A stretch of DNA of 64,000 nt from Diphasiastrum complanatum (GCA_029204225.1 CM055098.1:5137246-5201245), one strand, 5' to 3'; positions 32,309 through 45,650 are shown, counted from the first letter of the stretch. Translations and numbers: made by a program. The notes: a model not told the origin generated them from the sequence alone.

Positions 32309-33582
32309 AATTCTCAAGATATCCTACAAAATAGTGCCCCTAGTATTAATAGTGAAGATACCAGAGGGCAGTGCCCGAGATCTTCCCTTACGACAAGTTA
32401 GCATTTTTTATGCTAAGTCATCTACCACATGGGGGCCTTCTCTTTCTTATGTGAAATTGGGTAATGGCCTTCGTGTCTTTTCTCTCTAATGAGTGTTGAG
32501 GTTTTTGACAAATAGACATGCCTTAGGCTAGTGTGTGAAAACACCCTAATTGTATAATGGCCAACAAAAACTATAAATTGTTTTCACTTCGGCAAGCCCT
32601 CCCCCCGCCCCCCAATCACAATCTTGTTGTTAAATAAAACACTATGATTTAAGAAGAAATGTTTTTTACGACTTGATACAAAACCAACAACATTTTTCTT
32701 AAAGGCTTTTTAGCATCTCATGGTCCTAAAAATTAATGGCCCTATATTTGGAAGTCTCAAACTTTTATACAAAGCCTTTTAAAGCCTTTACCCGCATTAC
32801 CTGATGCAATAATAAATACCAAAACGTTTAGATTGTGCGATAAGATTCAAATTAAAAGTCAATAATAACGTAAAAATACTTGTACGGTCTTTATGATTTA
32901 ACATGAGGCTAGAATGACATGAGCCTTGTTAAAACTTTAAAATCTTATGATGGGCCAAGGCAAGAGTATACTAGCCAAACTAACTATTTTTAGATTTTTA
33001 AGTACAAATGTTAACCCAAAAACATTTTATCACTAGATTGTATGAGAATGAGAATCTAAATTCTGTTATTTGAGTGGCGCATAGCCTATAAGGGACTCAA
33101 CCATGTAAGTTTTAAAAACCTAAAAACTTGCAAGGAGAAATAAAATATTTGTAGGCTTTTTCTCGACTGATTATATGTTTTTGGCAAACCCTAAAAGTTT
33201 TGGGTGTGGAGAGAGCTCTTTGAGACCCTTTTGCTATGAAGGCCCTTTCATCAAGGGTTATCGCTTGTGGAATAGCCTTTGGACCCTACCTCCCCTACAT
33301 GTTACAATCCATTTATAACAATTTCAAAGTTTTTTTTTAAGATTTCATATAACATTTAATTCAAATCAATGAATGCTTTATACTATAAAAGCTAGGCTCC
33401 AAAATCATGTAACTTGTGTTGGTTTTAAAAAAGTCAACATCTTTCAAATTTTTTGGGAAACTTTTTTTTGAAAAAAGATGCAAGTTTCACTATCAGATTA
33501 TGCACATTTAGTCATCACATCTCATGAGGTCCCATGATTCAAAGTTCACCAAGCTTTATGTCCTTTTCCAAGTGTCCTCACA
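32309..33582. other. No supported gene (1.3 kb)
   Basis: AT-rich sequence. No domain, LTR edge or long ORF. Confidence 0.35.
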
Positions 33583-33725
<143 letters not shown>

Positions 33726-33933
33726 ATCAACTCATTCTTTATGCAACGAGAATTCACACCAAACTTCGCAGATTGCAATGTCTACCTCAAAGCCATTCAA
33801 AAATCCTTTATAATCATCAAACTATGTCTCCTCACATGTGTGAGAGAAAGAGAGAGATCATGATTCGTGTGTGACAGAGATGATTCATGTGTGAGAGAGA
33901 CATGCATGCTTTTTCTTTACAAATTTTTTTTAC

Positions 33934-34319
33934 AACATAATTTACATAGCATAAAACTTCTTGAGCTTGATTTCAATAAGCTTTTCAACAAGTCATGCAC
34001 CACAAGGCAATTGTACTTATATTAAAGAGGCTCAAATCATATTAAAGCCTTATAATTTATTCACCAAGTTGCTTTATCATTTATCATCCAAATCCAAAAT
34101 TCTCACTTTACTCGATCAAGAAGCAGTATCAAATTTTAAACTAGGGGAGTTTCAATCAATATTCAAACTTTATTATGAGAATGGTTCTATACAAGGTTGA
34201 AATGAGAACCGTTCTATACCAGGCTAAAATGAGTGTATGCACCTTTCAAAAGCTTTGTTTCGAGCCAAGCTTGGAGATTAGAGTTTAGATTCAACCTACT
34301 TATGGTTTAAAGCTATAGC
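33934..34319 (+). repeat. Dispersed repeat, copy B (pair with 13607)
   Basis: Direct-orientation match of 13607-13983. It lies between two compound (GT)n(GA)n tracts. Confidence 0.8.
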
Positions 34320-34735
34320 AACAATTGAAGCTAGAAACATTTCATCACTAAGGTACATAAGAATAAAAACTCATGCATTATTTGAAAGGCTCATAACCTA
34401 TAAGGGACACACCTAAAAAAAAACAATCATAGGTTAATCTAAACTTTTGTACAGCTTTTACAATGGGCTATAGTTTTTTTAGCAAGCCCTAATATTTTCC
34501 TTATGAAAACTTTTTGCATGAGTTGGTGGACATTAGATCAATTCAAATCGATCCTTCTAAGGGTTGCTAGTGGTTGCATGAGCTCTAATATCGCAATATG
34601 TCACTAAGCCTACTATTACTAGATCAACAACCTCTTATCTTTTGGCCACATGTAAAATGAGGAGTAGGTTATATATTCTTTTGAACTCATTCAAGATTAG
34701 AGGTCAGGAGATTGTAACTTATTGGAGTGATCTCA

Positions 34736-34890
<155 letters not shown>

Positions 34891-34959
34891 TTTCACGTAG
34901 TCCCAAGTCAAGGCCAAACCTTTTGAATCCTTTTATTTTGTAGCATAACAGGTTAAAAC

Positions 34960-35204
34960 AGTTAGAATCACTGTGTTACTGTACTAAGGATCAGTTGGCC
35001 TTGCCACGAGGCAAGTCAACGGGACACGTGTCCCGCCAACGGCAACCTGGGTCATGCATGGGTTGCTTGAGTGAACAACTATATGTACAATGTAATTTCA
35101 TTTTGAGAAATATAGTTGCTATGTGAGCTTGCTGAGGAGAGTGATTTTCTGTCTGTGTTACTGTGTAGCATGATTTGTGTTCCTGTGCAAAGCAAATTCT
35201 AAGT
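34960..35204 (+). repeat. 5' LTR
   Basis: 245 bp, AGTTAGAAT...ATTCTAAGT with near-inverted tips. It includes a GACACGTGTC palindrome and the 'catgcatgggttgc' block. Compared with the 3' LTR it lacks about 19 bp (tgggtcctatcagtggata region) and retains about 65 bp lost there. Confidence 0.92.
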
Positions 35205-35217
35205 TGGTATCAGAGCC
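35205..35217 (+). promoter_or_regulatory. Primer-binding site
   Basis: TGGTATCAGAGCC abuts the 5' LTR end. Confidence 0.92.
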
Positions 35218-36512
35218 ATACAGGGAGTGTACACAGTACAGTGTCGCCGTTGAAGAGAGCTTCGGGAGAACTGTCTTCTGAGAGTTCGGGGTTTTACGGC
35301 GGGTTGAAGACGGAAAGAGAAGCACTGGTGCACGGTTTCTAATTTATAGAGGCTTGCCTCAGCAGAGGGATTATTAGCTTGTGCATAGCATCAGACAGGG
35401 AAAAATTTGGTGAAAATTTGACAATTTCGAAGCCAGCTGAAAATTGAAACCGGACTTGGGGTTACGGTTTTTATACATAATTGGTGATTTCTTCGCTGTT
35501 TGTGCACCCTTTTGGATGCCGTAAGGACAGGAAGGAAGCTAATCACATTGTCAATGAGCCATGGAGAGATTTTGAGGTTTGTGTCAGAGATTTGTCTTCA
35601 GACAGTTAACCTAGCAGATTTGCGGTAAAAAGGTGAAAAAGCCACTTTGTCAAGTTGAGCTAAAATCACCGTTTCTCCACGGAATTTTCTGACTGAACAC
35701 TCTACAGTCATGGATTCAGTAGGGCGACCCTACTCCAGGCCTCAGATCGTGTTCAAAACGATCTACAGGAGAGCTTGATCCAACATTTTTCAGGGAAGGA
35801 AGGCGCGGCCGCAGGCAGGGAAGTCGCGGGCTGTTCGCGCGCCCAACGAACACTCAGCTTAGTGCATCGAAGACCATAGCGTCTGCAAGAGTTTGATTCG
35901 ATGCCCATATGTACTTTGAACCTCGTGGATGAGGTGTCAAATGAATCAACGGTCCAGCATCTGTGATGGGAGAGAAGTGTGAACCACAAGACTTGGTTCA
36001 GCCATTGGATGAGCTTTAAACAGGGTCCTGAAGAATTGAAGTGCATTCTGGCCTTCAACTTCATTAAAAATGTTCATACTGAAAGTTGAGTTGGGTCCCT
36101 TCACAAGTGAAGAGTGAAGTTTCTTCAAATTGAAGAAATAGTTCAAAAGCTAGAAAAGTCTCTATTTTTGGGTCCTTTGCCCGTTTTGACCCAAACGAAA
36201 GGCTATAACCTCCAAACGAAGGGCACCCGGACTGTACCTGCAAGTACGGTACAGCAAAACAAAGCGGTTGCAGCGGAGAAAGTGTTTGGAGTATGCCAAA
36301 AGTAGTTTCACCATTCCACTGGGCACGTTGTTGGGAATTGACGACTGAGTGCATTTCGGAAGGCGACGCCGATTTGGCTTTCAAATTGGTGGAAAAGTGG
36401 CGAGTGGCCTGGTAAGAAAAAAAAGTGCAGGTCATTATTTTCAACTTCTGACATACTGTTGGCCTCAAGATACTGTTCTTAGCCTAAGGCAAAAGTTTTA
36501 AGCAGTTTTGCG
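35218..36512 (+). other. Long untranslated leader of Copia element
   Basis: About 1.3 kb between PBS and gag start with no plausible ORF. Its first ~140 bp are conserved at 15258-15400 and, on the minus strand, at 54951-55146. Confidence 0.7.
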
Positions 36513-37320
36513 ATGACAAACATGGGAGAGTCCATTTTGAGTGAAAGTAGCAAATTGGACGGGATTTCCAACTATGCAGTGTGGAAATTCAAAATGAAAA
36601 ACATACTGATGGAGAAAGATGTGTGGGAAGTCGTCACAAGTGATGAGAGAAGGCCGCCAAATGAAGCAGACATCAAAGTGTTCGACAAAAAGATGAGGAA
36701 AGCTTTGACCTTCATTAACTTGTCAGTGAAGGATCACATCATTACCCACATTTGTGATGCTATTACATCCAGATAGGCATGGGATGTGCTAAAGGAGCAG
36801 TTCGAGACATCAAATCTGTCAAGAATCATGTTTCTGAAGTCAAAGTTGAATAGTGCCCGCATGGATCAAGGAGAGCACATTCAGACATACATGACCAGAA
36901 TCAAGACAATGAGAGATGAACTGCATTCTATTGGAGAGCGCATACGTGATGTGGAGCTGGTGCATAATGCATTATGCGGCATTGCAGAACCCTATCAGAT
37001 GTTTGTGAGCGGAATAGCATCAAAAGAAAAGATTGCTAAGCTTTGACGAGCTCACAGGAATCTTGATGCAGGAAGAACAACGACGAGAAATGATGAAAGC
37101 TAGACGTCAAAATACTGATGATCAGGCACTTGCAACACGCCAAAAACAAGGCAAGGGCAAGGGCAAAAAGAAGACTAAACGACAATTTGCCAAGTCTCAG
37201 GAGGATGAGGGATCTTCCAGCAAAACTAAAAAGAAAGACAAGTGCTTCCATTGTGGTAAAAAGGGCCACTAGAAGAGTGAATGTCGCAAATTCCTAGCGG
37301 AACAAGGCAAGGGGAAATAA
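36513..37320 (+). pseudogene. gag: Copia gag
   Basis: Starts MTNMGESILSESSKLDG. Capsid signatures are NYAVWKFKMKNILMEKDVWE, AWDVLKEQFETSNLSRIMFL, YMTRIKTMRDELHSIGERI. The nucleocapsid knuckle is CFHCGKKGH-stop-KSEC. Lesions: TAG at 36774-36776 (likely a CAG Gln), a frame change near 37040 (IASKEKIAKL to LSFDELTGILMQEEQ), TAG inside the knuckle at about 37270 (likely a TGG Trp), and TAA at about 37318. Otherwise full length for the family. Confidence 0.9.
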
Positions 37321-40300
37321 AAACAAGCAGGTAACCTTGTCGATGAAGGTGAGATTGAAAACTCTAGCATCTTCATATCTGCATTGTCATCTAATCAAGA
37401 TGATCAAGCATGGTATATTGACTCAGGAGCCACAAGACACATGACAGGTAACAAGAACTGGTTCAGTAGTTTGAAGGCATTGGATAATGGGACATCTGTT
37501 TCACAAGCAAATGGTGAAGTGTGCATGATCAAGGGGATAGGCACAGTTTCAATCCAACTGTCTGATGGCAAAAGTAGGATGATCAGGGAGGTACTTTACG
37601 TACCAGGTTTGAAGAAAAATCTACTTTCTGTTGGAGTCATTACTGATCAAAAGTTGAAAGTAGAATTCGCCCATGATCGTTGCTTTGTGAAGGATGCGAA
37701 CCAAAAGTTCAAAGTTATTGCGAATGGAGTAAGAGAGCCCAATACAAAATTGTACAGGTTGAATGCTACAATCAAGGGGCAACATGGACTTGTATCATCC
37801 GTTCCTTCGCAAATTGAGTTGTGGCACAAGAGGCTTGGTCACTTGAACTTGGGAAGCCTCAGTTTGATGAGAAAATTGGAGATGGTAACAGGACTACCTA
37901 CAATAGAAGATCACTTGAAATTGATGTGCAAATCTTGTATATATGGGAGGCAGCATCGAGAGAAATTCAATAAAGGGGGTGTTGCAAGAGCAAAGAACAT
38001 CCTGGATTTAATCCACACAGATTTATGCGGGCCCATGAGGACCATGTCCTTAGGAAAAGCCTTCTATTTCATGACCTTTATTGATGATATGTCACGTAAG
38101 ACGTGGATCTACTTCTTGAAGAAGAGATCAGATGCTTTTGATAACTTCAAGAACTTAAAAAACTTTGTCGAAAATCAGACAGGTAAGAAGATCAAAGTCC
38201 TAAGATCAGATAGTGGAGGTGAGTATAAGTCTAATGACTTCAATGATCTTTGTGATCAATGTGGGATTAAAAGACAATTTATGCAAGATCATACTCCTGC
38301 TCTCAATGGTGTAGTTGAGCACAAAAATCGTACAATTGTGGAAAGTGCCAGATCTATGCTAGCTGAGATGAAATTACCAAAAGATTTTTGGTCAGAAGCA
38401 TGTAGCACGGCAGTCTATCTTCAAAATAGAAGTCCTACCATTGCCATACCAAAAATTACACCTGAGGAAGCATTCACAAAAAAGAAGCCAAAGGTGAACC
38501 ACTTGCAAATCTTTGGATGTAAGGCCTTTGTACATATTCCTAAGGAAGAAAGACGTAAACTTGATGTAAAAGCTATCAAGTGCATATTCCTAGGATATGA
38601 TGATCACGTGAAGGGCTATAGATGTTTTGATCCAGTCGAAAACAAAATCCATATAAGCCGAGATGTTATCTTTGATGAATCCAAGATGTATGAAGACGAA
38701 GATGCTGAGAAGATAGACACATCCAGTAGGAAAAATGGTATAGTGAGGATACCACTTGATGATGATCCATTTATTGACCTTCCGAGTGATGAACATGAGG
38801 ATACATCTCAAGATACTACTACTCAACCTCATGAAACAGGTTGGAGAGGTAGGGACAAACCTTTTGGTGCAAGAAGGATTGAAATTGCAGGTGACAAACG
38901 CAAGGAGAAGGATGTACCGTGGGATACATTTTCACTAGGAAGCCGATCACCTGACAGAAAGCTCCCTAAGTGGTTTGAGAGATTGATGAAGAGCCGCGAT
39001 ATGGATGACTTTCCAAGATCATCTAACCAGGGAGAGCTATGAAGATCAACAAGAGAGAAGATACTACCTGAAAGTTATGAAGCAAATTATGCTCTATTAT
39101 CCAGCATTATTCAAAGCAAAGAACCTTCGACATATGGTGAAGCAAAGGATGATGACATTTGGATCAAAGCCATGGGAGAGGAGATGGAGCCAATTGCTAA
39201 GCATAGCACATGGGACTTAGTAGAACCACCAGTTGGCAAGAAACCCATTGGTTGCAAATGGGTATATAGAACTGAGTACCATGCAGATGGAAGCATAGCA
39301 AAGCACAAAGCAAGATTGGTAATCAAAGAGTACGCACAAAATAAAGGCATTGACTATGAGGAGACCTTTGTGCCGGTGTGTAAGTGGAATACTCTACGTC
39401 TACTTATTGCTTTAGCTTCACATTTTGGTTGGCCTTTGCATCAGATGGATGTGAAATCTGCTTTTCTAAATGGTGAGTTAGAAGAAGAAGTGTTCATGGC
39501 TCAACCTGAAGGCTTTGTAACGAAAGGACAGGAAAATAAAGTATGTCGCTTGAAGAAAGCACTTTATGGTCTTAAACAAGCACCAGGTGCGTGGTATAGA
39601 GGACTGATGCCTACTTTCATTCAAAGGGGATGGTGAGAACACATTTTGATCCAAATCTATATGTCTTATGCTTTGATGATATGGTTGCTTTGATTGCTCT
39701 TTATGTTGATGACTTGATTATTACGAGAAATAATCAAGAGATGATAGACATAATCAAGAAAGACCTCATGAAACAATTTGAGATGACGGATCTCAGCCTG
39801 ATGCATTACTGCCTTGGAGTAGAAGTGTGGCAAAAAGGACATGAAGTGGGTTTAACACATGTGAAATATGTCAAAGAGTTGCTGCACATGTTTAGGTTGC
39901 AGGATTGCAAACCAGTAAACACTCCCATTGAACCAGGTAAAAAGCTTTTTAAGCTTGATGAATCACAGTCATTTGATGCTACACTATATAGACAGTTAGT
40001 AGGGAGCTTGATTTACCTTACCACAACTAGACCAGATATATGCTATGTTGTTGGCATTGTAAGTCAGTTTATGGCAGCACCTACGGAAACGCATTGGAAA
40101 GCAGCTAAACTCATTTTGTGTTATGTGAAAGGCACATCAGAGTATGGCTTGATTTACAGGAAGCATGATGGTTTACCTGAGTTGTGTGGCTATGTGGATG
40201 CAGACTGGGGAGGTGACTATGATGATCGTAGATCCACCACAGGATATATATATTCCAGTTTTATGGTAATTGCTTTTCCTGGTCTAGTAAGAAGCAAAGT

Positions 40301-40654
40301 ACAATTGCTCTTTCCACCACAGAAGCAGAGTATAAGGCAATGTGTAGTGCTGCCCAAGAAGCTATATGGTTGAGACAAATCTTGGAAGAGATTGGCATAA
40401 AGCAGAAAAATCCCACAACTTTACATAGCGATAGTCAGAGTGGCATTCAGCTAGCAAAGAATCCAGTGTTCCATGCGAGAACTAAACACATTGAGATCCA
40501 ATATCACTTCATACGTGAAAGACTGCTAAGTCGTGAAATTCATGTTGTTCATTGTAGCAGAGAAGAACAACTAGCTGATATTTTCATTGAGCCACTTACT
40601 GGAGAAAAGTTTGATAAGTTTAGATCAAAACTTTTTGTATTTAAAGTTTGTTGA
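37321..40654 (+). pseudogene. pol: Copia protease-integrase-RT-RNase H
   Basis: Protease WYIDSGATRHMTGNK (DSG). GAG_pre-integrase LWHKRLGHLNLGSLSLM and CKSCIYGRQHREKF form the zinc-binding domain. Integrase core DLIHTDLCGPM, TFIDDMSRKTWIYFL and LNGVVEHKNRTIVESA holds the D, D, E residues. RT has QMDVKSAFLNGELEEEVF, ALYGLKQAPGAWY and LYVDDLIITRN (YVDD intact). RNase H has GYVDADWGGDYDDRRSTTGY, TIALSTTEAEYKA and HSDSQSGIQLAKNP. Lesions are TGA at 39040-39042 (a probable CGA Arg; frame open on both sides), a frameshift near 39600 and another near 40255. Only these three breaks separate it from one continuous pol. Confidence 0.93.
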
Positions 40655-40697
40655 CTTTAAAGCTATGTATATGATTGTATAAAAAGTGACTCTACTT

Positions 40698-40709
40698 TAA
40701 GGGAGAGAG
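40698..40709 (+). promoter_or_regulatory. Polypurine tract
   Basis: TTAAGGGAGAGAG precedes a short duplication of the LTR tip (AGTTAGAATTAA at 40708-40719) and then the 3' LTR at 40720. Confidence 0.8.
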
Positions 40710-40719
40710 TTAGAATTAA

Positions 40720-40917
40720 AGTTAGAATCACTGTGTTACTGTACTGTGGGTCCTATCAGTGGATAAGGATCAGTTGGCCTCACCACGAGGCAAGTCGACG
40801 TGACACGCGCGCCAACGGCAACCTGGGTCATGCATGTGAGCTTGCTGAGGAGAGTGATTTTCTATCTGTGTTACTGTGTAGCATGATCTGTGTTCCTGTG
40901 CAAAGCAAATTCTAAGT
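40720..40917 (+). repeat. 3' LTR
   Basis: 198 bp. Same ends as the 5' LTR. About 65 bp are deleted between 'catgcatg' and 'tgagcttgctg', but it carries 'tgggtcctatcagtggata', also seen in the split LTR at 14108. Confidence 0.92.
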
Positions 40918-40922
40918 AAAAC

Positions 40923-42280
40923 AAAGTTGCATGAAATCTTATAATGCAAGGTACTATAAAGTGAAGCAAGTTTTAAGATGCCTAGTTGCTATCTACCACC
41001 ATCCCGCAAAACAAAACCGCACGAATTAGTATCTGGGGAAGACAAGACTTCAAACTACATCAATACAGAAGCCATACTGATCAGCATAAGGGCAAGAAAC
41101 CATATATTATTCACCCAACATAGTATAGTAACTGAGAAAAAACTATAATCAATCACTTATACATGTATGGTTCTTAGATAGTTCACGGTATCATGGTTGG
41201 ACCTCATGATTGCTCATGAAAATCCATAAACTATGGTATATAGTTAGGGCAAATCCAAACCATTCAAACTACTATGAACCAAAATAGTAGTCCCAATCAT
41301 AGCATTTGCAATTCTAGCAAAGTTTAATACAACAATATAATATTGTTTCTTTCTTCTTATACAAGGAGTATATGACACATTGGTTGAAAATAGAAACATA
41401 AAATCTATCTCAAACATTGGTATTACGTTTGCATTGTTTATGTGGAATCTATACTAGTTTGGCTTGCACTTATTAATTTATGAAAAATGTATTCTTGCTT
41501 CAAAAACCTCCCAAAACATTTCATCATTATTGCTTTTAGCCTCGATGTGGCAATGGAATCCAAGTCGTAAGTAGGACAATGCATTACGATAAGTAAGAAA
41601 GTGCGTTTCATATCATACTTAAATGTGTGGTGATGAAATGTCCCAAGTACTAGCCATGATCCACTCGGTGAGCAGCACACTAGTCTAGTAGCAATGATTC
41701 AAACTGAATATGCAATATCAAATGGTATGTGCATACACATATAGGATAAAAAACAAGCAAACCCTAATCCGGTATTGTGCAAAAGAAAGTTATTGAATGA
41801 TGTATTGGTATGCAAATTCATCAACCATATGTAGTAGACCATGATAATACATATTTCAAGTCTGGTTTATTCAAGTGCATGCTAAGAATGTAAACATGGT
41901 TTTCCTGATTTAAAGGATATTACTAGATGAAAATCAATTAGTCAATCAATTTTCAACTGATTTATTTGTCAAAAGCAAGTTGTTTTATGTATAGCAATAT
42001 GTTACATTCATCATTTCTACAGCCTTGAACATTATTCAATAAAAAAGACTACAAATAGTAGTTAAAAAATGTGGTGGTAGTTTGCATTATTACTTCCCCA
42101 TTAGAAGTGTGCCAACCTACATGAGATTTCTCAACAATTTTATGTGTAGAACATACATTCAAAATGGTGCAAATGGAATGTGGTCCAACGCGCTACTGCC
42201 AAGTATAACGGGCACCCAATCTGTGGTTAAAATGTTGTCTAATCGAAGCACATATAAGCATGGATCCCACATCTAATACC
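40923..42280. other. No supported gene (1.35 kb)
   Basis: AT-rich flank of the Copia element. The minus frame 41438-41680 and other short frames show no domain. Confidence 0.35.
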
Positions 42281-42284
42281 AACA

Positions 42285-42420
42285 TGGTATCAGAGCATAC
42301 GATTTATCTGATCCCAACATTTGATACCAACATGGTATTAGAGCAGTCCTAAGCTTTGATATAAAAAAGCATATGGGTTTATCTAATCCCAACATTTGAT
42401 ACCAACATGGTGTTAGAGCA
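42285..42420 (+). repeat. Three tandem PBS-like sites
   Basis: TGGTATCAGAGCA (42285-42297), TGGTATTAGAGCA (42333-42345) and TGGTGTTAGAGCA (42408-42420). Each is preceded by ACCAACA, making TACCAACATGGTA palindromes in the first two, within a repeated 'atctaatcccaacatttgat' unit. They lie 140 bp before a Copia gag, where a single PBS is expected. Confidence 0.85.
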
Positions 42421-42565
42421 GACATCATAGCATTCTTGGACTTCGATTCAATAAGCATAAATTATTATAACTTCTCCTCTGATATAGCGTAAGCATTCAC
42501 TAACTACTTTTCAATCATTAAGTTCATTCTATTATTTGCATTTACTTGTCTTGAATCTCCACATG

Positions 42566-43020
42566 GATCCTCAATCAAAAGTTGGTCTGCTGATCATAGA
42601 CAACTGGAAGGTCCAAACTATCATCTATGGAAATTCAAGATGAAGGTCGTGTTGATGGCCAAGGAGCTTAGTCATGGGGTTGAACTACTTCCATGTGCTG
42701 ATGAGCAAGTCATATCTGAATGGAAGCTCATGGATGATAAGGCTTGTGTCTTAATCATCCTAGATGTATCAAACACACAGATAAGCCACATCAGACAAGC
42801 CCAATCTTCTAATGACACTTGGGATATTCTCAACACACTATATGAAGTGAGAGATGCCAGTTCAAAGTTGCATCTGAGGAGGAAGTTCTTTTGTCTTAGA
42901 ATGTCAGAAGGCGATTCTATCCAGAATTACATAAACTAATTCAAGACTCTACTGGAGCAAATGGCAGTGATTGGTTCGGTCATTGAGGACTTCAATGTAG
43001 TGATGACCTTACTATCTAGC
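42566..43020 (+). pseudogene. gag: Copia gag fragment cut by LTR
   Basis: The frame reads SADHRQLEGPNYHLWKFKMK, VVLMAKELSHGVELLP, SSNDTWDILNTLYEVRDASS and CLRMSEGDSIQNYIN, then a TAA and FKTLLEQMAVIGSVIEDFNV. This is the N-terminal capsid domain (UBN2 type). An ATG at 42563 (MDPQSKV) is one frame off, so a small indel separates it from the body. The frame ends exactly where an LTR begins (43021), so the element was interrupted or recombined there. Confidence 0.75.
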
Positions 43021-43858
43021 TGTTAGAATTGGCAAAAGCTAACTTGATCAAATCTTGTAAATACCATAATGACGTGCACCTATTATCATTAGACATGTGT
43101 GGATCCTGTTCCCATGTGTGAAATATATGCCTAAGTCGTTTAGATAGATCATATAGGTTGTACAACTCATTTAATTTGGAAACTAGTGGTTAAATTGGCC
43201 AAAACTAGCTTAGTAGTACTATGCCACTTGGCACCTTCTAGAGGTAGAAAATGCTATATCACATGGGTAGGAGTGGTCTCCCACATGTGAAATTTCAAGC
43301 ATAAAGTTCAGATCCACTGTATATGGATTTCATTTGATTCAAATGTCAAATCTCCTAAATTGTAGGAGTTATCTCCTAGATTGTAGAAGGTCAACACTAG
43401 CCACCAATGATGATGTGGCAAATTAGTGGAATCTTAGCCAAAGTGGATATGGATAAGCACTATGAGCTGTCTCACACGTGCTGGATATGGCTTAGAGAGA
43501 GATTATGAAGATTTTGTATATCATCCATGTGAGATCCATTTGAAGGCTAATGATGAGAAACATTGATTTGGGAGCAACCTTGGTGTTTTCACTCTCTTAT
43601 GCAGGTTATTTGTAAATGAATGCTTAGAATCTATCAAGTACACATATTTTCTGTTGGAACGTCGTAAAGTGGCTATACTTCACATGCGTTAAGCCTTTGG
43701 ATCATTATTTATGGTTGTTCTTGCCTGGATATATAGAAATTGCCAAGTAGAAGCTAGATTTGGATGCTAATTTTGATAAAGATCAAGTTTCCAAGCTTCC
43801 AATCACTCTTATTGATCATATGTAGATCAAATTGAGTCCATTACTCTGAAATTTCACA
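43021..43858 (+). mobile_element. LTR with PBS, body lost
   Basis: 838 bp, TGTTAGAATT...TTTCACA, followed at once by TGGTATCAGAGCC (43859-43871) and about 75 bp of leader similar to 51203-51290. Homologous to the LTRs at 54310, 50865 and 14157. After about 43945 the match ends and no gag follows. Confidence 0.85.
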
Positions 43859-43871
43859 TGGTATCAGAGCC
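43859..43871 (+). promoter_or_regulatory. Primer-binding site
   Basis: TGGTATCAGAGCC immediately after the 43021 LTR. Confidence 0.9.
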
Positions 43872-43949
43872 AAGTCTAAGAGCCTTGATAATAATCCAAA
43901 TCTCTTCATTTTGCACAAAGCGTTGGTGCTAAAATTAATTATCACTAGA

Positions 43950-45650
43950 GTGAGCCACCTTTGAACCATGCTACTATACATAAGAGGCCAAATGCCACTG
44001 AAGTACATGTGTATGCTTCATGCACTCTTTGTATATCTTGAAGTAAGAAAGGGTGGTCTCTCAAATCACCTTTATTTGTGGTAAGTTTTTGTAAACAACA
44101 ATTTTTGTTATTCGAATATAAATAGTTTGTACAAGTGTCAGTACCAATAAAAATATGCTTGATCAATTATGTAAAATATATGCACAAACACATGATGCCA
44201 AAAATGATAAAACCACTTAGAAATGCCACTACTGGAAATTTTAACTTTTTCACCAATGACTAAATTTCCAATTACTTTCAAAATCCTGAGAGAATTTTAC
44301 CAGTTGACTATAATGTAATTTTAAAAGACCATCATGAAAAGGGTAAATATACACCCTCAATCTTCAATGGTATTGAGTGATTGTGGTAGATATGAAGATA
44401 AGAAATATGATTTGATTATAGAGTCTTGAGAAATATCCTTGCCTTTAAAAAAAAATGAGAGTAATATTTTATTTTGAAAAACTGTATAATGTAATGTTGA
44501 AGGGCAAAAAGTAGAGTAAAGAGTGGTTGTGAAAAGGTTGATACACAAATTTTAACTTTTTTGAGAAATTTGCTACTACTTTTTGATCTCGACCTCTTCA
44601 ATATATTGATTCGATATTTCATAGTCCTCAACATCCATCATAGTCATGCGAATTTCCCATGATAATCAACTTTTAGTATCCGAAGGATCATCATATCCTA
44701 TGTCATTTTTCCCAAACAACAATTTTCTAGATTAATCCTAAAGATAAAAAGATAAAAGAAAGTGATTATTAGTTTAAATAGTTATTTCATACTATCCATT
44801 ATGGGAGCTCATCTAATAAAAATTAGCGCAATGCTATGATCTACAACTACTCGAACATGTGTCAAGTTTGTTGGTTTTGTCATCTTTAACTAAAAACCAA
44901 TCAACAACTTCATCCGCTATAATCTATGATTAGCTACCTATCACTGTTATCCCTTGCCTAGAAATTTTGTTAGGGTTTATGTCTTGCTAGCTAGCAAGGC
45001 AAAAAAAATTGCAAGGAAAAAAGAATTGCTCTCAAGCTCTACTCTAGAGCTGGACAACAATTTTTTTTGCCCTGTCAGCAATCTGACATGGCATAAACAA
45101 TCATATTGTAGTTGTGCTCATCGACGAGATGAGCTAGAAGCAAAACATTTTTGTCCTGCTACGATCTAGATCATTGATAGGGCAAAGCTTTAAGCTATTT
45201 ATTCATCATTGTTTACCAGTTATTAAAGTGGTTTTGAATAAGAAACAAACGATCTACCAGCCAATTTTGGGCACACATGATCTTTTTCATGTGTTGGCAT
45301 TTCCTTTACGTGATATGGCATAAATAGAATTTGGAAAGTTCATCGATCACCTTTTGCTTGTTAGTCGAAATAATAAAACCTTTTTATATGGCCTCAAATC
45401 TCAGTACATCCTCTTCATTTCTGGATATTGCAATTTTGTTACTCTGTTAAAAAATAATCAAAATTGTTTATATGGCTTCAAATCTCGTTTCGTCATTTTC
45501 ATTGTTGGATTTGTAATTTCACATGTGTGTTGTTGTTGCATCAACTTCAAATTTTTCTTAATCGAAACTCTAAACATGGCTATTTAAAAATACAAAGATA
45601 AAAAACTCGCTATACTCACAAATTATTACTCGCAAATTGTCCAACCCCTT
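43950..45650. other. No supported gene (1.7 kb)
   Basis: Strongly AT-rich. No domain, LTR edge or splice-consistent ORF was found. Confidence 0.35.

Larger units (their letters stand above)
34955..40922 (+). mobile_element. Complete but inactive Ty1/Copia element
   Basis: The target duplication AAAAC at 34955-34959 and 40918-40922 brackets LTRs 34960-35204 (245 bp) and 40720-40917 (198 bp). Both start AGTTAGAATCACTG and end ATTCTAAGT. A PBS follows the 5' LTR at once and a PPT precedes the 3' LTR. The interior has a 1.3-kb leader, then gag, protease, integrase, RT and RNase H in the Copia order. Lesions listed under gag and pol make it non-autonomous now. Related copies: 14108, 60477 (LTRs) and 62690 (pol). 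Confidence 0.93.

Noticed and set aside
42285-42420. CRISPR-like spaced repeats
   Set aside because: Only three unequal copies in a plant retroelement context; explained as PBS-like duplication.
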